Source: Stagnimonas aquatica (GTDB lineage Bacteria > Pseudomonadota > Gammaproteobacteria > Nevskiales > Nevskiaceae). From it: DNA of 64,000 bases. The stretch is taken from contig NZ_RJVO01000004.1 of NCBI RefSeq assembly GCF_003730135.1, positions 331,622-395,621 on the forward strand, written 5' to 3'. Position numbers and translations under genes: made by a program. The notes beneath the pieces are model-generated. The model worked only from the letters and a program-made list of their open reading frames with translations. It did no database searches and had not been told where the DNA came from. Below, piece by piece: positions 40,370 through 47,585 of the stretch; position 1 is the first letter of the stretch; every line of letters begins with the position of its first letter.

Positions 40370-40984
40370 ATGTCCGTCCCCCCCTCGCTACAGCGATTCC
40401 TCCCCTCAGCCGAGCAGCTGGCGCAGACGCTGCGCGAGTCCGCCAGCTTCCGGGACTTCCTGGCTCTGGCGCTGAAGAGCAGCGGCGCTGATCCGCGCGG
40501 CCTCGACATGGCCGGGGCGCGCTACCGCGTTGCCGATGCCCTCAACGGCGTGCGCGACGAGCTGGCCCTGGACGACCGCATCCTGATCGGCGCCAGCGAG
40601 GTCAGTCTGCGTGAGCTGCTGACGGTGCATGCCGAGGTGGAACGCGAGCGGCTGATCCACGCCATCTGGCGTCTGGACGACTTCGCCGAGCTGAAGGAGT
40701 TTTTGCTCGCGCTGCGCGCCATCGTCCGTTACGCGCTGGACCTCGATGGCCAATTGCACGGCCATGTGCTGCTGGCCGAAACCCTGATCCCGATGATCGA
40801 GTCGGTCGAGCGTCGGCAGTACGTGCTCGACAACGGCGACAAGGCCAGCGACGCCATCACCCGCAATCTCGGCCTGCGCGCCAAGGTGTTTGCGCTCGAC
40901 CGCTCCGGTCAGGAGCGCCTGAGCCTGAACGCCACCGGCGTGTTCGACCGCCTGTCGCGCACCTTCGGCCGCTTCGGGCGCTGA
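40370..40984 (+). CDS. Conserved-looking protein of unknown function
   Basis: 204 residues from ATG at 40370. No known domain recognised. It looks soluble and mostly helical, with several charged amphipathic segments (ELLTVHAEVERERLIHAIW, LDDFAELKEFLLALRAIV) and no signal peptide or membrane helix. The codon pattern is that of its neighbours, and it stands alone between phoD and the truncated gloA. An upstream start at 40337 is possible but adds residues read from the promoter region. Confidence 0.6.
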   Translation: MSVPPSLQRFLPSAEQLAQTLRESASFRDFLALALKSSGADPRGLDMAGARYRVADALNGVRDELALDDRILIGASEVSLRELLTVHAEVERERLIHAIWRLDDFAELKEFLLALRAIVRYALDLDGQLHGHVLLAETLIPMIESVERRQYVLDNGDKASDAITRNLGLRAKVFALDRSGQERLSLNATGVFDRLSRTFGRFGR

Positions 40985-41010
40985 GCCCGCTCCGTCGTCG
41001 CGACGCGGAC

Positions 41011-41325
41011 TCAGCCGGTCCGCTTCTGGATGAACTCGATCTTGTAGCCGTCCGGGTCCTCGACGAAGGCGATCACGGTGCTGCCGTGCTTCATCGGCCC
41101 GGCCTCGCGGCTGACCTTGCCCCCGAGTGCGCGTACCCGCTCGCAGGCGGCGTAGGCATCGTCCACTTCGATGGCGATGTGGCCGAAGGCGGTGCCGAGC
41201 TGGTATCCGGTCACGCCGTAGTTGTAGGTCAGTTCGATCACCGCTCCCTCGGACTCCGGCTGATGGCCGACGAAGGCGAGGGTGAACTGGCCTTCCGGGT
41301 AGTCGTGCTGCCGCAGCAGTTGCAT
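41011..41325 (-). pseudogene. gloA: Lactoylglutathione lyase, 5' end lost to transposon insertion
   Basis: The reading frame from MQLLRQHDYPEG to the stop matches glyoxalase I and keeps three metal-ligand regions (VIELTYNYG, FGHIAIEVDD, YKIEFIQ). Normal GloA has about 27 more residues, with the first ligand His (in a sequence like LHTMLRVGD). Here these are missing. Family proteins read LGMQLLRQ, but directly upstream of MQLLRQ the frame becomes SFFNQMTP, which belongs to the start of the transposon (GGGGGTCATC on the plus strand). A short chimeric ORF from a TTG at 41382 is possible but would lack the first ligand. Glyoxalase activity would need another copy elsewhere. Confidence 0.8.
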
Positions 41326-41363
41326 GGGGGTCATCTGGTTGAAGAACGAAAAACCGGCGCTCT
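41326..41363. repeat. Putative terminal inverted repeat of the Tn3-family element (left end)
   Basis: The sequence changes from gloA to GGGGGTCATCTGGTTGAAG at 41326. Tn3-family ends start with GGGG and are about 38 bp. It lies 234 nt before tnpA, which points inwards. I could not find the inverted partner in the window, so the length is assumed from the family. Confidence 0.5.
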
Positions 41364-41559
41364 GGAAATCTATATAAATCAATGACTTACGATAAGTTTT
41401 TCGATCATTGTCAACAAAATCAATGAGTTATGGTTTCAGTCGCGATTTTTGATTGTACCCAAGAGGCGTTTGTGTTCATCCAAAGCAGCTGAATAAAGCC
41501 GGTTTTTATTCCGAAAATAACGCTGCTACATTCGGCGTCCTCCAGCCGAGGGGAAGCAA

Positions 41560-44487
41560 ATGTCGCAATGGAAAGAGCGATTTTTAGGGATTGAAGAACT
41601 CCCCGAAGAACTGACCCAGTCAGAGCTGGAAGATTTTTTTGCGCTGTCGCCCAAAGACATCCAGGCGATCGCGGGTTCTTTCAACAAGCAGTTCAGAATC
41701 CCCGTCGCCATACAACTCTGCTTCATTCGGCTATCTGGCGGGCGGCTCAACTCGTTCAACACGCTACCTCGCCCCCTACTGAAGTTTGTCGGGGACCAAC
41801 TCGGCCTGGTTGCGCCCTCCATCGCATCATTGCGTGCGCTGTACAAACGTGAAAACACCCGCCTAAAGCATCAGGCCTGGGCAATGACTCACCTTGGCAT
41901 TGCCGGACATACCAAACGGCAAGAAGCGATGCTGCTGGCTGCAATGCGAGAGGCCAGCCAAGGTACCAGTGATACCAATCGGCTCATGGATATTGCTTGC
42001 CGATGGCTTGTTGATCGGAAGCTCCTGATCCCCAGCCTGTCCACGGTTCGCGGTATCTGTGTTCGGGCTTCTATCGATACCGAGGAAAACGTCTACGTCG
42101 CAATCTGCAAAGCCACCACAGCCGAGCAACGCCAGGCATGGATGGAGGCCCTGATGGCCATCCGCAAGGATGGGCGGACCACGCTGGAGTGGTTGCAAAG
42201 CGCACCTAAGAAGCGCTCGCCGAAAAATATGGCGGCTATCTTCGAGAAGATTGATTTCTTGACCGGCCTTGGAATCGCTGCGATCGAGCTACCAGGCGTT
42301 TCCTCGCAGCGGCTTCAGGACTACGCCAGATTGATGCAACAGCGCAGCCCGAGGAGCTTCAAGCGGTTGAAGCCGGTATCGCAAATCCTGCAACTGGTTT
42401 CATTCCTCAAGGTGAGCCTGAGCCAGACCTCTGACATGGCTATCCAGCTCACTGGAAAAATGACGTCGGATATTTGCAGCCGCGCGCTTGCGAACGTCAA
42501 AAAAGGCGACGCCACCACCATCGTTAGTTATCGCGGGGCTTTGACCAATATCTTCGACATGGCCAATGACGAGAAAGTCGAGCCTGATGCACTACGCACG
42601 AAGATTCTGGAGCTACAGAAAACATTCGGCGAAACGGTATTTCCCAGCAGGCTGGCGGCGGTACGCTCGGAATTGGTCGACCAAAATCAAAACAAATCCA
42701 TTCGTCCGCTGCTGAAACGTCTCGCCAAGCTGGATATCAAGGGCAATGAAAATGACAAGGGGCTTTCAGGACTGACCGCGCTTCGCGGGCTTTATGAAAA
42801 CAGCAATACCGCCCTGCCGGATCATGTGAAGAGCCATGGAACGAAATGGAACTCGCTGATTGACGAGCAAAAGGACAGAGAGCGTGCATTTCGTGCGTTT
42901 GAAGCAGAGACATTGCTTAATCTGAGAAAGAGCTTCCGCAGTGGCAGTTGCTGGTTGGACTACAGCAACACTTTCCGCGATCGCGAACACTTATTGATCC
43001 CTACTGCGGAGTGGGAGAAGCACAAGCGCCGTCACTATGGCCTTCTGCGCTTGCCTGCCAATGTGGATGATTACCTGGCTCCCCTCATAAAAGCGGCTGA
43101 GCTTGGAATCAAAGCTGTCGCCGCCGCGCTCAGTCGTGGCGAGCTGGAAATCAATGAGAACGATATCAGCCTCGATCGTCTGGAAGCTGAGGGCGAGCCC
43201 CCCGAAGTCGCCAATGCACGCGCCATGATCGACCAAGAGATCGGCAGCATCCAGCTTCCAGACCTCATGCTGGAAATGGATGTGAAAACCCGTTTCACAA
43301 AGGCGCTACAAGGTCGGTTGCCGAAGAATGATCGTGAGTTGCTGTTGGGTTATGCCGGCATATTGGGCTTGGGCACCGATATGACAGCGTCCGGCGTGGC
43401 GATGATGATGTCGGAGCTGAGTCCAGAGGATGTTGCGGGCGCGATGAAGGGGCTGGAGTTCGATAACGCCATCAATAAAGGCAATGCGATGGTGCTGGAG
43501 TTCATCAATCAACTGCCGATCGTCGCAATGTGGGGTGATGGCAAGGCGGCGTCCTCGGACATGATGAGCCTGACTACATCCAAGCATCTCTGGAATGCGC
43601 GCCTCGACCCTCGGCGCCAGACGCCTTCCGTGGGTATGTACACCCATGTATCGGACCGCTGGCCAATCATTTATCACCAGCCGATCGTGCTCGGCGAGCG
43701 CCAACCTGGTGTGGCTATTGAAGGCGTAATTCGCCAAACCGAATTGAACATTGATCGACTAGCTGTCGACACCCACGGCTACACCGATGTTGCAATGGCT
43801 TTTTCACACGGTTTGGGATTCGACCTTTGCCCCCGCCTTCGCAATTTGCGTGAGCGCCGTCTGACGGTGCCTCGTGGCATGTCTGTTCCTGAGGGAATCA
43901 AGGAAGTCGTTGACTCGACCCTCAATCTCGAACATGTGCGGAAGCACTGGGACGATCTGGTGCGCGTAATGGCTTCGATGAGTAACGGTACGCTTAGTGC
44001 AGTGACGGCGCTTCAACGGTTTGGGTCTGCTGCTAAAGGTGATCCGATCTACCGCGCCGGACAGCAGCTGGGACGACTACTGCGCACGATCTATCTCTGC
44101 GATTACTTCACCAAACCTGAGTTCCGGCGCGAGATCACCAGACTGTTGAACCGGGGTGAGCATGTCCACACCCTTCAGCATGCGATTCATCTGGGTGCCG
44201 TACGCCACGATCGGGCTCGTCGTCCCGACGAGGTCGTCGCAATTTCTGGCGCCCTGACCTTCCTGTCCAATCTGGTGATCGGCTGGCAGGCCAGTCGCAT
44301 ACAGGAGGCGGTTGCATCTCTTGAGAAAAAGGGAGTGGTGCTCAGCAAAGAGATACTGAGGCACATCAGCCCTGTCCGGTATGCCGGCGTCAACTTCCGG
44401 GGCACATTTCGGTTCCCGATCGACCGCTACCGGCAGTTACTTATCATCGACGGCGTACCCCGACTCCAGATCGTTCGGTCTAACTGA
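41560..44487 (+). CDS. tnpA: Tn3 family transposase
   Basis: 975 residues, full length for the family. The N-terminal DUF4158 region (residues of about 1-170, FNKQFRIPVAIQLCFIRLSG) and the C-terminal DDE domain are both intact. Catalytic candidates are D660 (WGDGKAASSD), D737 or D743 (DTHGYTD) and E867 (NRGEHVHTL). It joins transposon ends to target DNA by replicative transposition. The gene points inwards from the left end, with ribosome-binding site GAGGGGAAGC before ATG. Codon use and GC are clearly lower than those of the flanking chromosome. No resolvase gene is next to it, unusual for complete Tn3-type transposons. Confidence 0.95.
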   Translation: MSQWKERFLGIEELPEELTQSELEDFFALSPKDIQAIAGSFNKQFRIPVAIQLCFIRLSGGRLNSFNTLPRPLLKFVGDQLGLVAPSIASLRALYKRENTRLKHQAWAMTHLGIAGHTKRQEAMLLAAMREASQGTSDTNRLMDIACRWLVDRKLLIPSLSTVRGICVRASIDTEENVYVAICKATTAEQRQAWMEALMAIRKDGRTTLEWLQSAPKKRSPKNMAAIFEKIDFLTGLGIAAIELPGVSSQRLQDYARLMQQRSPRSFKRLKPVSQILQLVSFLKVSLSQTSDMAIQLTGKMTSDICSRALANVKKGDATTIVSYRGALTNIFDMANDEKVEPDALRTKILELQKTFGETVFPSRLAAVRSELVDQNQNKSIRPLLKRLAKLDIKGNENDKGLSGLTALRGLYENSNTALPDHVKSHGTKWNSLIDEQKDRERAFRAFEAETLLNLRKSFRSGSCWLDYSNTFRDREHLLIPTAEWEKHKRRHYGLLRLPANVDDYLAPLIKAAELGIKAVAAALSRGELEINENDISLDRLEAEGEPPEVANARAMIDQEIGSIQLPDLMLEMDVKTRFTKALQGRLPKNDRELLLGYAGILGLGTDMTASGVAMMMSELSPEDVAGAMKGLEFDNAINKGNAMVLEFINQLPIVAMWGDGKAASSDMMSLTTSKHLWNARLDPRRQTPSVGMYTHVSDRWPIIYHQPIVLGERQPGVAIEGVIRQTELNIDRLAVDTHGYTDVAMAFSHGLGFDLCPRLRNLRERRLTVPRGMSVPEGIKEVVDSTLNLEHVRKHWDDLVRVMASMSNGTLSAVTALQRFGSAAKGDPIYRAGQQLGRLLRTIYLCDYFTKPEFRREITRLLNRGEHVHTLQHAIHLGAVRHDRARRPDEVVAISGALTFLSNLVIGWQASRIQEAVASLEKKGVVLSKEILRHISPVRYAGVNFRGTFRFPIDRYRQLLIIDGVPRLQIVRSN

Positions 44488-44490
44488 TCG

Positions 44491-44826
44491 CTAGTCGCTG
44501 AGGCTGCTGACGAGCTGCTCGGATACCCTCACCAGCTCCTTTCGAGCGCGAACAGGGAGCAGTTGGTAGCTGGCAAGCAATCGGGCCAACTCGTTATCTG
44601 GTGTGTAGAAAAACGCGACCGGCACTTTCAGGACTGAAGCCATTTTCTCCAGCAGCAGAAAATTGGGCACATGCCGCCCTGTGCAGTAATGGTTTACCCG
44701 TGAGCTAGCCACCGAAGCGTCAATGCCACAGCGAATCCCAAGCGCTTTCTGGGAAATACCGATCCGCGCCATCGCCTCATTCAGGCGTTTTGCGATCGGA
44801 TTCTGAGTTTTTTCGTGGGTTGCCAC
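44491..44826 (-). CDS. HTH (XRE-type) transcriptional regulator
   Basis: 111 residues from a GTG at 44826. A Cro/cI-like helix-turn-helix covers residues of about 15-70 (LNEAMARIGISQKALGIRCG, then DASVASSRVNHY). The remainder is a short helical tail. It ends 4 nt from tnpA's stop, facing it. Just upstream is an inverted repeat (ACTTAG-N5-CTAAGT) between this gene and the divergent small-gene operon at 45041, so it is the probable repressor of that operon and of itself. The start codon is uncertain, since the frame is open for another 44 codons upstream. Confidence 0.75.
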   Translation of the reverse strand: MATHEKTQNPIAKRLNEAMARIGISQKALGIRCGIDASVASSRVNHYCTGRHVPNFLLLEKMASVLKVPVAFFYTPDNELARLLASYQLLPVRARKELVRVSEQLVSSLSD

Positions 44827-44882
44827 ACCTTGCCGCCGTGCTGGATACCGCCACAGCTTCGATTTTCGGTGTCGCCCCAGAT

Positions 44883-44919
44883 ACTTAGAGTTCCTAAGTT
44901 GGCATGTGATCCATATAAT
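44883..44919 (+). promoter_or_regulatory. Putative operator and promoter of the small-gene operon
   Basis: ACTTAG (44883-44888) and CTAAGT (44894-44899) form an inverted repeat with a 5-nt centre, a typical size for an XRE repressor site. A TATAAT hexamer follows at 44914-44919; a site 17 nt upstream of it (44891-44896) overlaps the repeat, so binding would block the -35 region. The GTG of the first gene is about 120 nt further on. Confidence 0.5.
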
Positions 44920-45040
44920 TCGCTGGCCGGCGCTATCTGGAATGCAATGGCTTTTCACGCGCTAGCGGACAGTCCGAGGCGCTGAGGAGCTACCAGGGAT
45001 GCGGACGTTCATCGATTGAGCCCATGAACGCGAGGTAAGC

Positions 45041-45370
45041 GTGTTTCAACTTGTATACGGCGACCACGATCTAGTGCTACCGCTGGCCTTGGATGCCGTG
45101 GCCGAAGAGCGCCTGGTCGATTTGATGTCGATCGCGGTAGAGCCAGGTGCTGAACGGGCCGATCTGGCCAGGCGCATCACCGATGCGATCAGCACGCTGC
45201 TGGACTGCCAGATCGTTCCGCCGACCGAAAAGCAGCTCAAATATGCCGTTGCAATTGCAATGGAACTCTCACTCGCAATCCCTCCAGAGGTTCTTCGGCA
45301 CCGGCATGCGATGACTGAGTTTTTGGGCGCCCATGCACAAACCTATCGCCAAAGGAAAGGAAGGGCGTAA
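45041..45370 (+). CDS. Small protein of unknown function, first of a four-gene cargo operon
   Basis: 109 residues from a GTG at 45041, preceded by GCGAGGTAAGC as ribosome-binding site. No domain recognised. It is likely soluble and helical, with a short beta start (MFQLVYGDHDLVLPL) and a helical centre (LVDLMSIAVEPGAERADLARRI seen in parts). It lies divergent to the HTH gene and is the first of four tightly packed genes. Confidence 0.6.
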   Translation: MFQLVYGDHDLVLPLALDAVAEERLVDLMSIAVEPGAERADLARRITDAISTLLDCQIVPPTEKQLKYAVAIAMELSLAIPPEVLRHRHAMTEFLGAHAQTYRQRKGRA

Positions 45371-45373
45371 GCA

Positions 45374-45787
45374 ATGACGAACACGTCTGACAAAGCCGAG
45401 ATCGAGGAAGCCCACCCACTCTGCGACATCATTGATGCCACGGCGCGACGCCGACGGGAGGATGCAGGCTGCGTTTCGCTCGCGGAGGCTGAGGGGTTCG
45501 ATTACCCCACCTTCTTTACCTGCACATTTAACTACTTCGCCACTGGTGAGGGACAGTCCATCGGCGTGGTAATGGGCTACACACACAGCGCGGAGCAGTT
45601 GAGAAGCGTGGTCACCGAAGAGTTTGGCAGCTACTACGCCAGCGGTGCGGAACTCTGGCCGCGCCTCCACTTGGCTTCCGATGTTCGATCCCTGATCCCG
45701 GATGCGATCCGTGCGGTAATCGCGGACCCGACGCAGGTGATTGGCAACTTCCATTACTCCAGTAGGTTCCATCTCAATCAGTCGTGA
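45374..45787 (+). CDS. Small protein of unknown function
   Basis: 137 residues, starting 4 nt after the preceding gene, with a good purine-rich site (AAGGAAAGGAAGGGC) upstream. No known domain. Acidic N-terminus followed by a mixed region (FFTCTFNYFATGEGQ, VVMGYTHSAEQLRSVVTEEF). No signal peptide or membrane helix. The stop codon overlaps the start of the next gene (GTGA), a sign that the proteins are made together. Confidence 0.65.
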   Translation: MTNTSDKAEIEEAHPLCDIIDATARRRREDAGCVSLAEAEGFDYPTFFTCTFNYFATGEGQSIGVVMGYTHSAEQLRSVVTEEFGSYYASGAELWPRLHLASDVRSLIPDAIRAVIADPTQVIGNFHYSSRFHLNQS

Positions 45788-46026
45788 GTGTCTGCATGAC
45801 CCACCATCAGCCAGAACTTGATGACAACGACAAAAATGCTGGCGAGGACACGGAGCACACTGCGTTTGCGAAGCGTCTCAGCCTGTTGGTGACCCGCTAC
45901 GCAATTTCAAACTGGCAGGCGATGCTGGATTTTGATCATCTCGGCATGGACGGACTCGATGATTTTGGTGGCAATGTGCTAGCCGAGATGGGCCCGTTTA
46001 CATTGCTTGACCGGGACAAGCAGTGA
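45784..46026 (+). CDS. Small acidic protein of unknown function
   Basis: 80 residues from a GTG that overlaps the previous stop (GTGA). An ATG five codons in (at 45796) is an alternative start. The first 25 residues are rich in Asp, Glu and Asn; the rest looks helical (AKRLSLLVTRYAISNWQAML). No recognised domain. Its stop overlaps the start of the next gene again. Confidence 0.55.
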   Translation: MSVCMTHHQPELDDNDKNAGEDTEHTAFAKRLSLLVTRYAISNWQAMLDFDHLGMDGLDDFGGNVLAEMGPFTLLDRDKQ

Positions 46027-46370
46027 ATACCGCCCGAATGCCGAGCAGCACGCCTAGAAAGCCAGATCCAGTTCGTGAGCTGTATCGTCAGGCCAGTGCA
46101 GTCGGTGTCGCTGTTGGAAAGCTTCAGACAATCCTGAAACACCACGAGCCAGGCGATGGCAGCGCATTCGCCTTTGGCTGGATCGTTTCACGGAAAAATG
46201 TGTCGGGCCAGATTTTCGAGCTATCAACGAACGGTCCAGGACCACGTCGCACGGTTCGACTTTTGTTGACGGGTGACCGCATCTACGTCGGACTGCCCAG
46301 GACAGAAAAGCTGGCCAAACGAATCAACAGCCTCACGGCAAAACGACGACCGACGAAAGCGAAAGCATAG
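46023..46370 (+). CDS. Small basic protein of unknown function
   Basis: 115 residues from a GTG overlapping the previous stop (GTGA); an ATG at 46038 is possible. A helix near residues 15-45 (PVRELYRQASAVGVAVGKLQ) precedes a beta-rich region (FAFGWIVSRKN, TVRLLLTGDRIYVGLP) and a very basic tail (TAKRRPTKAKA), which could contact nucleic acid. It is the last gene of the four-gene operon and converges with pbrR. Confidence 0.55.
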   Translation: MNTARMPSSTPRKPDPVRELYRQASAVGVAVGKLQTILKHHEPGDGSAFAFGWIVSRKNVSGQIFELSTNGPGPRRTVRLLLTGDRIYVGLPRTEKLAKRINSLTAKRRPTKAKA

Positions 46371-46394
46371 AGAAGCCGGCAACCAGAAATCCGA

Positions 46395-46862
46395 TCAAAC
46401 CCCTGCCTTCAGTTGGCCATGTGTATCGGTCGAGCGTCCCGGCTTGGGACGGCCTTTCGATCCCTCGGAAAGACCCTGCAAAATGCCGCAGTCCTTCGAC
46501 GCCTGCGGCGTCTCGCAGCGCAGGCGCAAGGCCTTCAACTGACTCTGTAGGCCCCTCAGCACCTTGATTCGCTCCGCGACATGCTCAATGTGCTCATCCA
46601 GCACATCGTTGACGCCGCCGCAGCCCAATTCAGGCGCGTCCCGCAGGCGCAGCAGGTTCCGAATCTCCTGAAGCGTCATATCCAGCGCCCGGCAATTCAG
46701 GATGAACTCCAGACGCTCGCGCTCCACGCTGGTGTAAAGCCGGTAGTTGCCATCGCTGCGGGCTGGCTTAGGCAGCAGCGTTTCCCGCTCGTAGTAGCGG
46801 ATGGTCTCCACCGGCACCGCCAGCAAGGTGGCGAGATCCCCGATTCGGTAGGTCTTGAGCAT
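46395..46862 (-). CDS. pbrR: MerR family Pb(II)/Cd(II)-responsive regulator
   Basis: 155 residues from ATG at 46862 (GGAG six nt upstream). The MerR winged helix is at the N-terminus (MLKTYRIGDLATLLAVPVET, then IRYYERETLLPKP), followed by a dimerisation helix and metal-binding cysteines C81, C116 and C125. Their spacing (35 and 9 residues) matches PbrR/CadR proteins. On metal binding it should twist the long-spacer promoter at 46879-46909 and switch on the divergent pbr genes. Confidence 0.9.
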   Translation of the reverse strand: MLKTYRIGDLATLLAVPVETIRYYERETLLPKPARSDGNYRLYTSVERERLEFILNCRALDMTLQEIRNLLRLRDAPELGCGGVNDVLDEHIEHVAERIKVLRGLQSQLKALRLRCETPQASKDCGILQGLSEGSKGRPKPGRSTDTHGQLKAGV

Positions 46863-46878
46863 TTCAATCTCCACGAGC

Positions 46879-46909
46879 TTGACCCTGAAGCTACTACAGG
46901 GTGTCTACT
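46879..46909 (+). promoter_or_regulatory. MerR-type promoter/operator of the pbr genes
   Basis: TTGACC (46879-46884) and TCTACT (46904-46909) are separated by 19 nt, longer than normal promoters but standard for MerR-controlled ones. ACCCTG-N9-CAGGGT (46882-46902) forms the dyad in the spacer, as in known pbr/cad/zntA operators. Confidence 0.85.
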
Positions 46910-46934
46910 GCTGCCATCCATCCGGGAAACGTCG

Positions 46935-47585
46935 ATGTCCGCCACCTGCTGCAACGCGAACTGCACCGCCTCCAAGCCGATCCCGCCGAGCTATCGGCGG
47001 GCGCTGTGGATCGCGCTCGTGGTGAACCTGGCCATGTTCGGGGTCGAAATGGTTGCGGGCTGGGGTGCGGGCTCAGCCTCCCTGCTGGCAGATGCTGTGG
47101 ATTTCTTCGGCGATGCGGCCAATTACGGCCTGTCGCTCTTCGTGCTGTCGATGAGCCTTGCCGCCCGCGCCCGCACCGCCATGCTCAAGGGGGTTTCGAT
47201 GGGTGCCTACGGCCTCTATGTCTTGGCACAGGCTACATGGAACGGTGTGCATGGCGTGGTGCCGGAAGCCCTGGCGATGGGCATCGTCGGCACCGTGGCG
47301 CTGGTAGCGAACGTTGGCGTCGCCGTGCTGTTGTATGCCTACCGCGACGGCGACGCCAACATGCGCTCGGTCTGGCTGTGCTCGCGAAATGACGCCATCG
47401 GCAATCTCGCCATCCTTTTGGCAGCGCTCGGTGTGTTCGGTACTGGTAGCGCCTGGCCCGATCTCGGCGTAGCGACATTGATGGCCGTGTTGGGTCTATT
47501 CGGTGCCACCCAGGTCATTCGCCAGGCGCGTATGGAACTTCGTTCAGATAACCCTCGGACATCCGCTGCTGCGATTCACCCATGA
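46935..47585 (+). CDS. CDF-like cation transporter in pbr operon
   Basis: 216 residues from ATG at 46935. A Cys-containing N-terminus (CCNANC) precedes six hydrophobic helices. The CDF-type metal site in helix 2 is modified to ADAVDFFGDAANY (D-x3-D), and in helix 5 to CSRNDAIGN. There is no C-terminal cytoplasmic domain, which is common in small pbr-linked CDF-like proteins. It most likely moves divalent metal, such as Pb2+ or Zn2+, out of the cytoplasm. It is directly controlled by the PbrR promoter and overlaps pbrT (ATGA). Confidence 0.82.
   Translation: MSATCCNANCTASKPIPPSYRRALWIALVVNLAMFGVEMVAGWGAGSASLLADAVDFFGDAANYGLSLFVLSMSLAARARTAMLKGVSMGAYGLYVLAQATWNGVHGVVPEALAMGIVGTVALVANVGVAVLLYAYRDGDANMRSVWLCSRNDAIGNLAILLAALGVFGTGSAWPDLGVATLMAVLGLFGATQVIRQARMELRSDNPRTSAAAIHP

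Noticed and set aside
41011..41382. Intact lactoylglutathione lyase with a start at 41382
   Set aside because: The first 19 residues come from transposon DNA, the start would be a TTG, and the first metal-ligand His is missing.
41326..46400. Resolvase gene and res site next to tnpA
   Set aside because: No serine or tyrosine recombinase-like protein is encoded nearby; the 111-residue HTH protein has no recombinase motifs.
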